Source: Onchocerca volvulus (lineage: Eukaryota > Nematoda > Chromadorea > Rhabditida > Onchocercidae). From it: a stretch of DNA of 64,000 nt. The notes under the pieces were generated by a model. The model saw nothing but the letters and a program-made list of their open reading frames with translations, ran no database searches and was not told where the DNA came from. Where the stretch lies: the NCBI GenBank assembly GCA_000499405.2, contig HG738137.1, positions 11,386,621 to 11,450,620 on the forward strand, written 5' to 3'. Every line of letters begins with the position of its first letter. The first letter of the stretch is position 1. Below are positions 25,301 to 40,300 of this stretch, in pieces. Made by a program: the position numbers and the translations under genes.

Positions 25301-28300
25301 GAGAAATAATGGGACAAGTGAAAATGAGACAAATCATCGTGAAAGAGCTATTGATGTCGATGGTATTGTTTCGGAGCATCGTCGATGGCGTTCTGAAAGC
25401 AGAAATGTTCTGAAAAAGATAAATGATCCAGAAGAACGAGTAATTTCTTTTTTTTTTTTTTTTTTTTTTTTTTTCTTTCAAATTAATTTTGATTTCGGAA
25501 AATATAAAATAATTTCAGTATATGTAATGTTATTCCGTAAGATGACTTTTTTTTTTTTTTCGGTACAGTTAGTTATGAAAAGTTGAATTTTTTATAACAA
25601 ATTATGTAAATAATTTCTGTATTTTAGTCTGATGTATTCTATGAAATCTTTAGCAGTACCTCAGCTATTTTCCGTTATTCTTAAGCAGTATTTAAAACTG
25701 TTGTTGCTTAAGAATTTATGAAGAAATTTTTTGAATTTCAAGTGAAAATTTTATTTCAAAGATATTTTCTTGAGATCATGACAAGAATTTTTTGGGAATT
25801 AATTTAGGTAAGAAAAACAGTACCGCTGCGTATCTCTTCGTCACGAAATGGTGAACTTTCGGAACGGTGCAGAAGTCAAATGTTTTTGAAAGAGGGAACT
25901 GATTTCATCAAGAATTGGGCACAACTTGAAGCCTCGGATGGCAAGAAAAATTTTTCATCCTCATCTCCGAACGTCAATGAAATGGCTGTACCATCTCTAT
26001 CTGGCCAGGGTAATCACATTTTATAAATCTGTCTTCATTACTTTGTCTTTATTGATGCTGACAAGATCAAAGTGAATTGGAACTAATGCAAGTCATAAAC
26101 ATACATCTATCCTTCTTATAACTTGTATGGTTGATGTTTTTTATGTACGAAATCTATGGTTGATTATCTCGCACGCAGCTTTCAATGTAAAAATTGAGAA
26201 ACTTTTCATTGTAGTTCCAATCTATAAGCATGAGTATTTCATTGCTTGAAATTCGCTTTTTTCTTTTTTTTTTCTTTTAAAAAGAGAATAATAATAATAA
26301 TAACACAAATCATAAAACTATTATGATCAGTTGTCTTTATTATATTTCAGGTTTAAAAACTCTCTTGTTTAAGTATCACAGATTCATTTGTTTCATGAAC
26401 ACCAATAAGAAAGATAAATAATTAGTGATTATATCTAGAAAACGTGAATGGTTTTTTTGAAATTTAATCAATAATATATATAGTGTTGTTGTGCACAAAT
26501 TTTAAATCTATTTTCACATTTCAATATCAAATATTGTTTTGCAGGTAACACTGAAAAAGTAGCTCGAAATACACAACTTAATTCAGGCATTCACCATAAA
26601 GAAAAGTATAAGTGGAAAGAAGCTTTACCAGCAGCGTTTGGACCACATCAGGTACAGTTCATATCTGTTCAAAAATTTAACGAATTAATGGATAGCAGTT
26701 TAAAAATATGAAAAATTTCTGCAAACAACTCAATGTTGTAACAGTGGAATTATCAAAAATAATCGATCATTCATTTATTAAAACTTATGAAGTGCTAAAC
26801 ATAATCATTTGGATGAATTATTTATAATTTGAATACATTTCCGGATAACTTATTTCACTTTCATAGCATTGTTGATATGAAAACACACTTCTGAAATACA
26901 TTTTTTACAACAGTAGTTTTCAAAAAAAAAAATCTTTTTATAGCAGTAGTTTCCAAAAAAAAAAGAAAAAAAAACACCAGTGGCAAATTATTCCTTATAA
27001 TTCATTAAGACTGTCTGTAGTTGACTCTGAATTAATTTAGATGTGATTAATTTAGTTTATCATGTATGCTATCAATAAACAAACGTTACGAACAAATTAA
27101 ATTTTAAAAAATTTCCAGCTTGCGAAATCTGGTAAATTTGTGTATAGTTTAAATTCTTTTTACTGCATGAGCTTATAGATAGTTGTAACGTTATTTTTGT
27201 GTTGTTTGTGGTCATTTATATCACGAAATATGATGATCTATAATACTAATGCTTTCTTGAATCTTGTAAAATGATGTGATGTGGAGTAGTATGTGCCACA
27301 ATGATTGTTTAAATGAGTTTTTGATACATATCATTGAAATATGATTTTATGATTAATTCATTTTTTTAAAAGAATTCATGATGTTTTTTATCTCTGTAGC
27401 TTATCAATTTCTTCGAAAAGTACTGTCTTACGGTATAATTTTTATAAATTTTTTTTTTCGAGAATTTCAGACCAAAATATGCTAACATTTTGATGTCAGC
27501 ATATTTTAGTACCCCGTGGTAAATTTAATGAGTTTTTCATGAATGATAATATGAAAGGAATTATTACTTTTCAAGAATTCTGTTATATCTAGGTTATGTA
27601 GTTTCATTCTAGTTCTTAATATTATGTTATTCATGTAAGCATTCTTGATTTTTTTCTTTTTTTTTTACAATCAAAAGAATGATTTCAGATCATTGCACCA
27701 GTTCAACGATCCTCACGAACATCAGCTACTTCTTCCATACGCAAGATATCTGATGGGTTAGATTTGTTTTGATTTTTTTTTCTTATTTTAATAGGAATTA
27801 AGAAGAGAGTTTCGTTCATTTTCTCTTAAAATTCGAAAGGATTCGAGAAAAAATAAAAAATTAAGAAGCATAAACTTTTTTCAGTTCTATACAATGCGAA
27901 AAGAAAATTCGCGTTGAAAAGAAACATTCACGGAAGACTAGTACGCTATTCGATTTTTTCCGTGTAAGTAATTTGTATTTGTACAAATAATTTTTAAATA
28001 AATTTATCAAGTAGGAATGAGCTTCTCATCGGGTTTTCCTGGACTTAAATCATCACCAAGATTCTGATAAACAGTGATATATTTGATGAATGTTTAAATA
28101 CTTATGATAATCACTAACTGGATAGTGCTAGGGAATTATATTTTTCCTACCAATTATGCATGTAATAATCTGCGGATTTCGCTGAGTATGATTTCTTTGA
28201 AATAGGCACATCATATTAACCGTTAAATCAGTTATGTGGATTCACTCAGTAATGAGAAGTAGTCAATAAACTAGAAACTATTATTTTAGAAAAAGAAAAA

Positions 28301-31300
28301 GAGATTTTAAAAAGTCAGACTTCTATTGAAGTATAAATTAAATTTAATCCAGGATTTCTTTGAAAAAAGTTATACGTTTCGATGTCTTTATTAATGAGTT
28401 TTTTCACTCCACTTATCTCATTGATTGCTTTTTATTTTTTACAGAAACCCGATTTACGGTCTGTATCGGATGGTGTCATACCAATTAATGATGTAAGTCT
28501 GATTACTTCTTTTTTTTTTTTTTTTTTTTTTTAAGAATATTATTAAAGGAAAAGAAAAAAATTCAGATGTTTTGCAGTCTAGTACATTGTTTCCATTGTT
28601 TGTTAGATGATCTGGATGAAATTTCGAATTTTTATTCTCTTAATTTATATCTTAAATTAGTTTCTAAGATCTAGTGAAACATTAGTTTTCGTCAAGGTTT
28701 GAGGATATCGCTGTAAAGTGTAGAATCAGGTTTTCGTTCTTTCCAGTTAATATATCATTCATTCATATTTTAATTTGATGTTATTTGTCTAAACAGTTGC
28801 ACAGTTTCACTTTTATTCTGTTTGTTTAAAAAATATTACCAAATAAAATGTAGTATTATTAATTTATTATTTTGAATTTTTATTTTCAGAGACGATCGAC
28901 ATTTGCAGAAGGATTTGATGGTTAGTTATTACATTAAATGTTCCAGTGGCGGATTATGAATACCTTCATTTTTTAACATTTCATTTTTATTCTGATAAAA
29001 TGAGGTTATGAACTTGATTGATTGCAATCTGGAAAAGAATTTGAAATACTGCATTATATTAGATATCTATAGATGATAAGAGAAGGACTCTTCATGAATA
29101 ACAGTCGATTTGATCCTATTTTTCCTGCATTTTATGTTTTTTTCAAGTTAAATTTGAATTCACTCCTCTATCTCAATTTCTTCATTTCTGATATTATGTC
29201 TGCTTTGTTTCCTATTAATATATTAACTTATTAAAAAAAAAAAAAAAAAAAAACGAAATTCTGGTCATCATGCTTTGAACAGTCCATCATCAGTTTCGTT
29301 CGATTTCTAATTCAGAATAGTTTTTCCATATTGATCCTTGAACTTTAACTTTAAAGTACTGCTCACCATAACATTGCTCATTTCTTGGATATTTACCGTA
29401 GTTTCATCCATTCTCATTGCTTTAAATCAACAAATTTAGAAAAAAAAGTCTTCTATAAAATTCTCAGCATTCTATCATTGAATATTCTTTGAAATGGAAT
29501 GAAATCATATTCGAAATGTCAAAAGATAAATTTACATTAGCCGAAAGAGTTGCAACCTCTGATGATTCATCATTTCCTTTACTTTGAATCTTAAATTCCG
29601 GGGAAAAAAGAAAATGAGGACCTTTGTATTTTTTTAGTTTGCATTTGCTGAATTCAACAATATTTTATCCATAAAAATAAATCTTTCTTCAACTTTGTTT
29701 CATTCTTTTTTCGAACTTTTGGAGCATTTCTTTTTTTTTTTGATGATAAATCAGCAATGCAAAAATTAAGATCAGAAACAAAGGATAAAGAAGAAATCAA
29801 TTATATTTTTTTCTCATTAAATTAAACTGAGATAGCTATCATTATATAAATTCAAAGCTATGGTAGCATCCATTTTTTTAACGTGAAATACGAAGGAGCA
29901 TAATTTGAGTATAAAATTATGAAGCTATTGTAACTATTGAAGCACAATGAAGCATAATGAAGCATAATTGAAACATAATTGAAGCATAATTTATAAAACA
30001 TTATTTGACTGTTTATTTCCATCTTTAATCTGTCATGCATGAAAAAGAAAATAAAAATTGGAGACGCTGGAGATTATGATATTATCATTAACGAGAGCTT
30101 TCGATAAAATTGAAACTTCAGATGTGACCATTCTAAACTGATGTAATTCTTTCCATTTCTGTAATTTCTTTTATTCCGTGAAAAGTGATGACATTCGCTG
30201 ATTATTTCGGAATTTGTTGTATCATCTTTCATCGGGAAAACTTGTTTGATTCGTTCATAATATAAAAATGCGGCGGACGTGGCAAATAATAGAAAATGAT
30301 AGAATTGATCGCAAAACTCAGAGAGTGGCATATTTCTGATATGACACCAGAAATCTTCATGCATCTCAGAATTCACTTCTTTTTACTATAATATATATCT
30401 TTCCATAAAATATAGAAGAGACAGTGATGACAATTGCACTGATAAGTGATGAATAGTGATGATAACATTGATAATAATTACACGTTAAAAATGCTTCTGA
30501 ATCAATTGAAAATTTGCCATTTTGCATATTTCTTTCGTAACCTCATCATATACCTGTGTAATATATCGATTAACTGCAGCCTCTGTTTGAATAAAAGAAA
30601 AATCAACTAGGCGTTTGGGCAAAATAATTAACTGAACAATAATTGTTTATTGCTAGTTTTAAACTATCAGCAGTCATTAACGGAAATATTAAATGAACAA
30701 TTTTAATCACTTCTTACTGTAGTCTTGTCTAGAGCATTAAAAGATGAGCTATATTGGACATTAATGATTAATTAATTGAAAAAAAAGTTCTTTTTAAGTC
30801 ATCATTTGAATTTTACAATTAGTTTCATTTCAAAACTTGTTAGATGCAGTTTTCTTTCAAATCATAAACTGTGATTTCAGGAGCACTGGATTCTGTTACA
30901 AAATCATTGTTAGATAAAATACCAAATACGATTGCTACTAGTGATGGCCGTTATTTAGCTACACAAATCAACAAAAAAATACGAAAATTTATTCCAGAAG
31001 TGTAAGAGCATTTCCTTCTGATGAAAGTTTTAAAAAACTATTTGTATCATTTTGACATATTTTTGGCTTTGAATTTTAATAGAAAAAAAAAAGGAAAAAA
31101 AAAGAAAATTTTTAATAGTGAAAGCATGGCACAATGATCAAAAAGATTAGCAGCATAAAAATAATCGAACAATTAGGTGATCGTTTCATATTATTGTCAT
31201 CATTTGTTGAAATGCTTGCATAAATTGAGTTATTCTTCCCTCAAATCTTCATAAATAAATCGAAAAGAGAAAAAATAATCTTCCAAAAAATTTTTAAAAG

Positions 31301-34300
31301 TTTGTTCTCGTTAAAACTAAGCAATCTAGAAATTAATTTGAAAGTCTGATTTCAGGAACAAATCAAGATGGGCTGATTTGGACTTATGGAGTGAAGAACC
31401 AGCAACGTGGTCATCCAGTAATAGTTCACTCAAATTAAATGAAAAAGAACGGAAGAAACAAGATATTATTTATGGTTAGTAAATAAGCCATGCAGCATTT
31501 TTTTTTCTTTCTTTTTTTTTTTTTTTATACTACATTTGCAATTATGAATATTTGTTTTACTTATTCTATGCATTCTGAAAGATTTGCTTGTTGGAATTAA
31601 TTTAAATTGTCTTTTAATTTTTATTTTCAGAATTATATTTGACCGAGAAACATCACTGCCAAGTATTAGTAATTCTTCAACAAGTTAGTTATTCTAATTT
31701 AATTTAGCTAAATTCTAAAGTAAAATCCTGTTCAAAAATCTTGGTTCCATGCGGAGTAAAGTTTTCATAAATAAGAGAATTGTGAAAAATGGGAAGAAAA
31801 AAAAGGAGAGAATTATTGATATCGAAAGACTCCCTTTATGTTTCGAAATTTATTTTTTGAATGATTCTTCAAATTTTTTTACACTATTAAAGATGGTAGT
31901 GAGCATGAATTTCAGTCTTTTTTTTTTTTTTTCATCGCTTCTTTCTTCGACTCTAAGCTTTTTTATTTGCTTGTGGTAGTTAATTTAAAATGAGGATTTT
32001 AGAGTAGGAATATACATGTTGCATTAAAACATGAATGTGTGTTATGCGAGAAAAATTAACGCTAATTTCTCAAAGTAATCCTCTCTAACGAATAGAAAAT
32101 AGACTTCTCTCTTTCAGGTCTATCAAGAAGGACTTCGAATAAATGGTATTATAGATGAAGCAAAACGAAACGAACTGATTCCACCTGTACTGGACGCATT
32201 GCTTGATTTCCATCTCAATTTCTTGCGACAGTTGAAGCGGAAAAGATTGGAAACAGAAATTGTTGATTCAGTAGCAGAAATTATTTACTCAGAGGTAAAA
32301 AAAAATGTCAAATTTTGATTTAGATTTCTAAAATATTTTCATATTCGGCAAGGAAGACGGAAGAATTTTGTTAAAAGTATTAATCTTGAAAATTATAATT
32401 CTATTAATTGCGGTTTTAAAATACCCTTAAAGCTAGATTTATAGTTGAGCAAATAATGTTTGGTTTGCTAATTTATTCCAAAATCGAATAAGCATACAAA
32501 GTTTAAATTAGAGAAGTTAAGAAAATAGCATTCAAGATGTCTTGCTTTCCAGAAATTCATTTCTAACAGTCGTGCAACATCACTAACAGTTAGAGTTTCT
32601 GATTTCGAATTTCGCTCTTACTGATTACAGTCATTTTACCTCATAGCTACGTTTTGCTGATTTGATTTCACATAAACCCTGCCGATAAATTTTACTTACA
32701 GTTCGAAAAGGGAGAACGAAATCAAACTGCAGTATATGCTTACACAGAATTTTGTTCGAAATATGATCAATGTGGTCGTTTGTACGATGAATGGATGATA
32801 AAAAATGCTGAACTTAGGAAATTTTTTGATGTAGGAAATATGGATAATATGATTAATTTTAGTTATATTTGGGAAAAATCAGTGATAGAGGAAAAATTAT
32901 GGTTTCTAAAAGAGCTAATTTCGTCCATTCTTTTCATAATTTAATTTTTTTAGCAATATGAGCAAGATTCAACTTATAAAGGACGAACGTTTAAAATGTG
33001 CTTGCTACTAATTGCTCAGAGACTGACCAAATATCCTGTATTGGTGGAAAAAGTAAATGTTAAAATCTAGATTCTTTTTCTACCGTTTTCTTTTTTTTTA
33101 GCTCGAAAATAATTCAAGAATAAATTCTCTAGTGTAGATCCAAATGGTATTGTTATTTAATTTCAAGTTTTTATCAAAATCAGAAGTCATTTCATAGTTG
33201 TTAAGTTCTTCTCAGTTTTATCTGTTAATTACCTAGTTCGTGTTAATTTGCATATCAAATCAAAAAAAAAAGAGAACTTTTTCGAGACATTCAAACATAT
33301 GATACAACATATGGAAGATATGTGACAAAAATTAATATCTTCAGTTCTGTTGGATATATTAAAAACTGAATTTAGTTCTGCTAATAATATCCAGTACTCT
33401 TCAGAATTTCTGACTTCATTGATTTATTTTGCTGAGTACTGATCGTGCATAAATTGTTGCAGATTGCCGAAGTGGAAAGTGGTTCAGCACAAGAGGAAAG
33501 TATGCGAGCGCATCAAGCAGTAAAGAAATTTGCAATGCATGTTAATAATGAAATTACAAAAATAGAAGTAAATAAGCGTTGGGATCGAATACGCTCACAA
33601 ATAGACCATTCGTCAAAAGGCCGTTTTGGACCAAATGATTTCTTTACAGTAAGTTAATGCCAATTAGTTTTTTTTTTTTTTTTTCTAAAAATATTGCTTC
33701 ACATTTACTATTTTAGAGTCTTCAAAAATGCTGAAAACAATAGTAAATGGGCCCAGAGTGAATTAGTAGTGTAGTAAATTAGTTGTGTAATTCATTTGCG
33801 ATTAATTTTCAAGATATGTTAAGTATAAACCTTTTTAATGTTAGCCGTATTTTAGGATTGATTTTTATCTGAATTATTCAAAAAAATTTCATAAGGAATT
33901 TTAATTTTCAATTTTGCTTTCCGCATATTTCTATTTTAGTATGATGATCTCATATTGAATGGAAGTGATGAGGAACGACGTATAATTTGTATAGGTAGTG
34001 CAGTTTGCCAGAATTCGCAGAAGAAGCAGTCTGAAGGAACTGGTAAATTTTTTCCTTGAATACTAGACATCAGTTTATACTTTCTTTTTTTAATTAGGAT
34101 TTTTGCTTCATATTTCTTTTGTTATCAACTATAAGTTTGATAAATTATATAATAGCTTATGCTGAATGTTATTTGACATCTTCATGTATGTTCCAACTCA
34201 TTTTTTCAACCGTAGGACAGAAAATTTGTAGGAAATGGGAAAAAACGAAATAACGTTTTTGTAAGTTAGATAAAATCTTTTATAAATTAGGTAAAATCAC

Positions 34301-37300
34301 GTTCGATTGCATTTATGGCATGTGATTGGTTGTACAGTTTTGTTCAGTTTTGTTTTCGGTGATTGTCATTGCTATTATATAGTTAGGTTTTAGTAAAAAA
34401 TATCTTCTAAGTTTGTAACGTATGGAATCTGATATACAAAAGAAGATTATTATTTTTTTTTTTTCAAAAATCGTGTGAATTAGGGAATAATTTCAGTTAT
34501 GTGATACAAATTAGGAAGCATGATTTTTGTAGAATTACTGTTCTTTCAAAAATGTTTATTTGAAATCATCCATTTCAGAAGTGATAATAGTATTATTCGA
34601 TGATATTCTGATTATGCTGACAAATTCAAGTAACAACAAATATGTATTTCTTGATCGTGGATCCGGAGTTAATCTTTCGGCTTGCACTTTTTTCTTTAAT
34701 ATAGATATTGATCTCACTTGAAATCTTATTTTTGGTATACAATTAGATATAAAAACACTTTTATATTGGGCAGTATTTTTACATCTAATTATATGATCAA
34801 AATTTGAATGAAAAGAATTCTCAATTCCAATCTTCTAATTTTTTCTTCACATTAAAAATTTTTCCCAAGTTCCTTTTGTTATCCTTACTTTTACTTTCGA
34901 AATTTTATAGTATTCAATGATATTTTCTAGGCCAAAACTAGTTTTTTTCTAAAGAAGTGAAAGTTGCAGAGCACAGTGATTGCATTGAATAAATTACTAG
35001 TCCGTGAAGTGCCACGAAGCACAAAGTTATTCTTTTTGCTTTCTGATGATCCTTGTCCGGATTTGTTTGTTGTGAGTTTTGCTTCCAAAACTGATGTTGA
35101 CCAGTGGAAAAAAGCAATTGAAATGTCAAAAAATATGGCACCGAAACATGGTTAGTTTATTTTAACAGTAATGATGATACTTTTCGATCATAAATATCAA
35201 ACTTGATCACACTGTGGGATTAACAGCTATCGGATAATGTCTGCACAACAGGATACAGAAGTTTCAAAGAAAAAAACCGGACGGATATTAATATGTTACC
35301 ATTGATGGTCGTAAAGTTTAACATAAAGTTTAGCGTAGTGATTTGCAAATTACCTCGACTAAGAGATCAGAATAAAGTTATTCACAGAATTAAGTCTATT
35401 AATTTTTTTAAGCTTCATCAAATTTAAATTTTTCTATATATGTGAATTAGAAATTAATTTTTCATTAACCTTAGACTTCTTGGTTTAGAAGATAAACTTA
35501 CCCGAATGTAGTTCTATTCCAATCATTTTTATGGATGTAATGGCTCTTTTTTGTTTGGTTTTCTGAAATAGAAAATGGTTTCCATCCAAACTGAAATTTA
35601 TTAAATATTTGATTGTTTGCTTTTATATCTCTTATTCTTTGTCCATATTTTATTGGGAAATTTCATCATTATATTCCTCATCAACAAGGGCTGATATATC
35701 TCCTGCTTTCTATAGGAATTCATGCCCTTAGGCTATGTGCATATTTATATATAAACTTATAAACAAGCATATGATACTTGTATACACATACACAGAGTAA
35801 TATGTATATTGTTTGTAATGATAATTATACATGAAATGATTAGTATAAACACAAACAAACATGCATAATATTTTAAATTGTTGGTAAAAATCTCTTTTAA
35901 AATCAATATATAGTAATTAAAATGTTATAATCTTCTGACTTCGGAAATTAGCAGTAGTTCAAAAAAAATGTTACACTTTCAAATAATTGAATTAGAGGAC
36001 CAGATTTTTTTCCAAAATTTATGCATTATGTCTGTTTTTAAAGTGATTTTAACATCCGATTAAGAGCAAAATTAACTGCTGCATTTTTATGAGTAAAATT
36101 TCCGAAACTATCTTCTTGATAAGATTCCAAATTTGACTAATATACATATATTTAGTTAGGGATTCTTCGAACATCTTATAGTCAGTCTACGATTAATTGC
36201 TTGTGCAGTGGATTCAGCTTAAGTATTAGGTGATTGTTCGTTTGTCTGTTTGATTCATCCGATTGAAAAACGACTTTTTCGCCTACTTTAAGTTTTCAGT
36301 AGCTTTTCAGAGTATTTTTTGCTTTCTATTGATGTTAAATCAAGTTTTACGAAATAATTAGTTGGGATTTTTTGAAAAAAAAAAAAGAACCAAGTGCTAC
36401 AAGAAAAGTTCATAATGTATGTTTGTTTTTTATTGCTGTGTCTGATTTCGAGAAAATTCTTCTAATTTCGCTTCGAACATCTGTGAAATTTGCAGTGAAA
36501 CGTGCTACCGTCACAAGTGGTCTGAATTTGCCGGATGAAGATTCGGAAGAAAGGAAGCTTAACCAAGAAATTACAAAATGGGAAGAAAAAATGCGTGAAA
36601 TTTTTGGTGAAAATTTTATATTTTGATATGGAATAGAAGTTCATGTTTTTAAGTTACGAGATGAAATGATATAAAGTACCATTAGCATTTGTAGTGCTTT
36701 CATTTGATCAAATTTGATCGAATATGAGTTGGACTTTTAATTCAGTTCGTTCTGCATTATAGTATTCGGAACTATACACTTCAAGATTTCGGGAAAGCAA
36801 AAAAACTTGTTATAAGATCATTTCATCAGTCAGTAGTTGAGAGTAGAGAATGAATTTCAATATAATTTTTAAGCAAATTTACAGATAAGCGCATAAAAGA
36901 TGAAAGAGAATTGTCAAACTATATTGAAAAACGACTGGCGTGGTTTGAACAACTTCGTTTGCACATTGCAAAAGTTCCATTAATGGATCGAACTGATACG
37001 AATCGGAATGCTGTACGAGAAAAGGTATCATTGTTAGTATTATATTTGATAGTTTTCAAATTTGTCGATCTAATTTTGTGTATTTCTTTCAAAATTTTGC
37101 TCACTGTCATAAAACTTGAAAAAGATTTGCATTTAATTTTCTTGTATATATAGCGATAATAATTCCATTTCAGATGAAAGGTTTGGTCAAACAAAAATTT
37201 GCTGAATTACGTGCATCAAGGCGAGATTCGTTGACTAGAGGTTAGTTAGTAACGTGTATTCAATCATTTTCATGGATCTCTATTTGAAATTTAATTTTTT

Positions 37301-40300
37301 TTTTGATGTTCAAAATTTTATATAATAAAGATTACTCTGAAAATTACTCTGCTCTGTCCTATAGTCGTTGTTAATTACAGTGGCGCAACGTGCCGAACGA
37401 ATGTATGAAGATGATTTTGTATCATTCTTCGACGATACTTACGATGCTGGCGCTGGAACATCAGATTCGAGTCATTCCACCGATCAAAGTGAAAGTGATG
37501 AAAGCCGTCAGAAGCTGCCGAGGAGAAATCGAACTTTCAGTGGTATCGGTGAACGAAGGAAAAGTTAGATACAAAATTTGTTTGTTCAAATTTTTGGAAA
37601 TATAAAAATTGGAAAATATATTTCAATATTATTCAGCTGATTTAATAAGTAAAAGAGGGTTTGGTTTAAAATCATAATTGGCATTTAAGAAAGAATTGGT
37701 ATATTTGGAAGAAATTTCCCATTAATTTCATTTTGCAGATGGTTCTGTTCGTCGACATACAACAGAGCCTAAAATAGCTGATGCAAGAATCTGTAGTGAT
37801 GAGCACGATTCTGCTGCTGAGGAGGAAGAAATGCGGAAACTTCCGGTTTAAATTTTTATCTTTAATATTTTTCCTGTACACAGTTGTTGCAGTTTGCAAA
37901 CCTCTTCCGTAATGCTAATTCGAAACATGAAAGGTCTATCAGCTAGAAGAGCAATCCTAAATGTCCAGTTAGCTCTGATGGTTTTAGTAATTATTTACTG
38001 GTTAACGTTTAGAATCTTTACATTTTCCAACGGAAGGAGATTGCCTAAATGATTTTAATGTTCATTTCATTAGTTTCAATCAAAATTTTTTTTCCCGTTT
38101 ATAGTTACTCTTGGGTCCAATGGCACGTCGTGCAGCTGTAAGTATTATTCGAGAAAATGCTCAACTCAGGGTTGAAAATAACCAATTACAAAGTGAAATT
38201 GCTTTGTAAGTTTTTTTTACAGAAAATTTTTACTTAACTTTAAAAAGTAGTGATGCAGAATTGAGACAACAACACATTTTATATTTTTGCGCTCGTAATT
38301 TCTTTTGGTTTAGAATAGGAGCATTTAGCTAACGAATTGCTGTTTATTTTCTGAACGTATTATGTAATCTCTGTTACTATAAGCTATCGTTATTTCATCC
38401 GATTTAATGAGTCTCTCTTTCTTTAATTTTTAAAAATAATATGTGTAAATTGGTGAATCTCAAAAAAATAAAAAAACTGTACTATATTTCATCTTATTTT
38501 TCGGAAGATTTTGTTTCTGAAATGAACTGGATAATTGATGTCGTAATTATTATTTTCGCTTATTAATTTAGTAATAATTTCCACTTGATAAAAATTAAAA
38601 GTAAGAAATTCCCCAATTTTTTTCTTTAGTGTTAATTGTTGTATTTGATGACTACATAAGACACTGTTGATTGGTACAAATTGTTCGATAACTATTTGAG
38701 TAATTCGTCGTAATAATCGCAGTAATGCTGTAGTCGCTGTTGTAGTCAAAGTATAGTGCAATACTTTTATCAGCTGATATCATCAGTTGTGTATATGCAT
38801 TTCCTTTTTTTTGTCGGAATGCAAAGGCCTTCATGAATTGACAAATTATTTTCTATATTATAGTCGTGAGCTGCGTATTGCATCACTAAAAAGTCGACGT
38901 TTGGCGGCCGTTCCAGCCAGTGCACTGGAAGCGTTACGCAACAAACAGAATGAATTACAAAGCGATAAACGTGAATTCAAAACGTTCTGCGAACTTCGTA
39001 TAGATGAAATAAATCGACGCACCGCGGAACTGCTAGAAAAAGAGGTGATTTTTAACATTTTATGAAATAAATGGATAAAGCTGAATTGATTTGGGTGATA
39101 TAATGACTTCTCAAATCATTTAAATTAAAATTTCTGTGAAGCCGAGAAGAAATTATTAGATGTTAAGCTTAAATGATGAAAATCTCTAATAATTTTAACT
39201 TTGACAAGAGTAAGTTAAGAGCTGGCGTCTTGAGCCTTTTCCATGAACTGAAGATAATATGCTAACTTATCTTGTTATTTACTTCTTCAACATCTCCTTT
39301 GATCATTGGTCATTTAGCGATTTTATATCTCATTGAGATGAACAGTTCCATGAACTCTAATTTTTTCATTAATGTCCTCGTCTGTAAACATCTCAAATGA
39401 TTACTCTTTGCACGTGTCGATCATTCTATGGATTATGTTGTCATTAACTTGCTGCTTTGTAACTTGATGGCGGCCGCTAACATCAATAAACGATCAGAAA
39501 TTGGCGGTAGCGGTTTCTCGGAAAAAAAAAAAACAAAAAAGATGCTAGATAAGATATGTGCAAATTGAGTATTTAATTTTATATACATGAGCTCCAACTT
39601 CCATCTTTTACCTGTCATCTTCCTATCCCGTCTTTTTTTTTTTTTTTTTATGATTGTAGATTAAGATACCGTAATCGTTTTTTCCCCCTAATTTTTCCAC
39701 TAAAAAGAACTTAGCGTTGATCCACCTGTCACATCATATTTAAAGTTTAAATAAATGAAGTTTGACAGATGATATCATAAATTTGTCTGTTAGAGCAAAC
39801 TCGATATCTTTGAGATTTATAGTACTGTTGCTGTTTATTTAATTTGGTGAAAATTCATTAAATCAGTTATTGACATCTGAAATTCACCAATATTAAACTT
39901 ATCTTAAATAAAAATTAATGTTTTAATTTACGGCAAAATTTGATCTGAATGGAACATAGTGTTGATAATAAGCAAAATGAAGGTACTGTGTGTAAAGTTA
40001 AATCTGCGCGAGCTATGCTATTGGCATCTGTGATAATGAATGGATTAAATGGAAAAATCTGAGCAGATGATGGATGAGAAATTCGGGATGAGTGTTTATT
40101 CAACTGTTATACTAAAATTTAGATGAATTTTGATAACTGATATCATAAGTAATGAAGAGACATGTGACGTATTTTTAGATGACATGTCTCGCTGAATGAA
40201 AAGTCTTGGAAAAAAAAAATTTTTTTTAGTTTTAATTCTGTGCTTAATATTTTGAAAAGCATAATCCTACCGGTTATTTTCTGTAGGCTGAACTGAAAAC

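Larger units (their letters stand above)
19308..31440 (+). other. RhoGEF N-terminal region (exons 1-16), mostly disordered
   Basis: About 720 residues, rich in Ser, Asn, Glu and Arg. Exon 1 carries a run of hydrophobic residues (FVILFLLLILHCIA). Exons 2-3 form a helical-looking segment (LSALDKEIETARCL, then IEDSISAIVRVVLFII), which may be a small folded unit. Exon 6 has an eight-lysine run made by an A tract. Exon 7 is Ser-rich (SPTSSSSSC). Exon 9 contains FLKEGTDFIKNWAQLE. The basic segment KKHSRKTSTLFDFFRKP in exons 12-13 could be a phosphorylation site. No known domain is recognised before the DH region. Confidence 0.7.
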
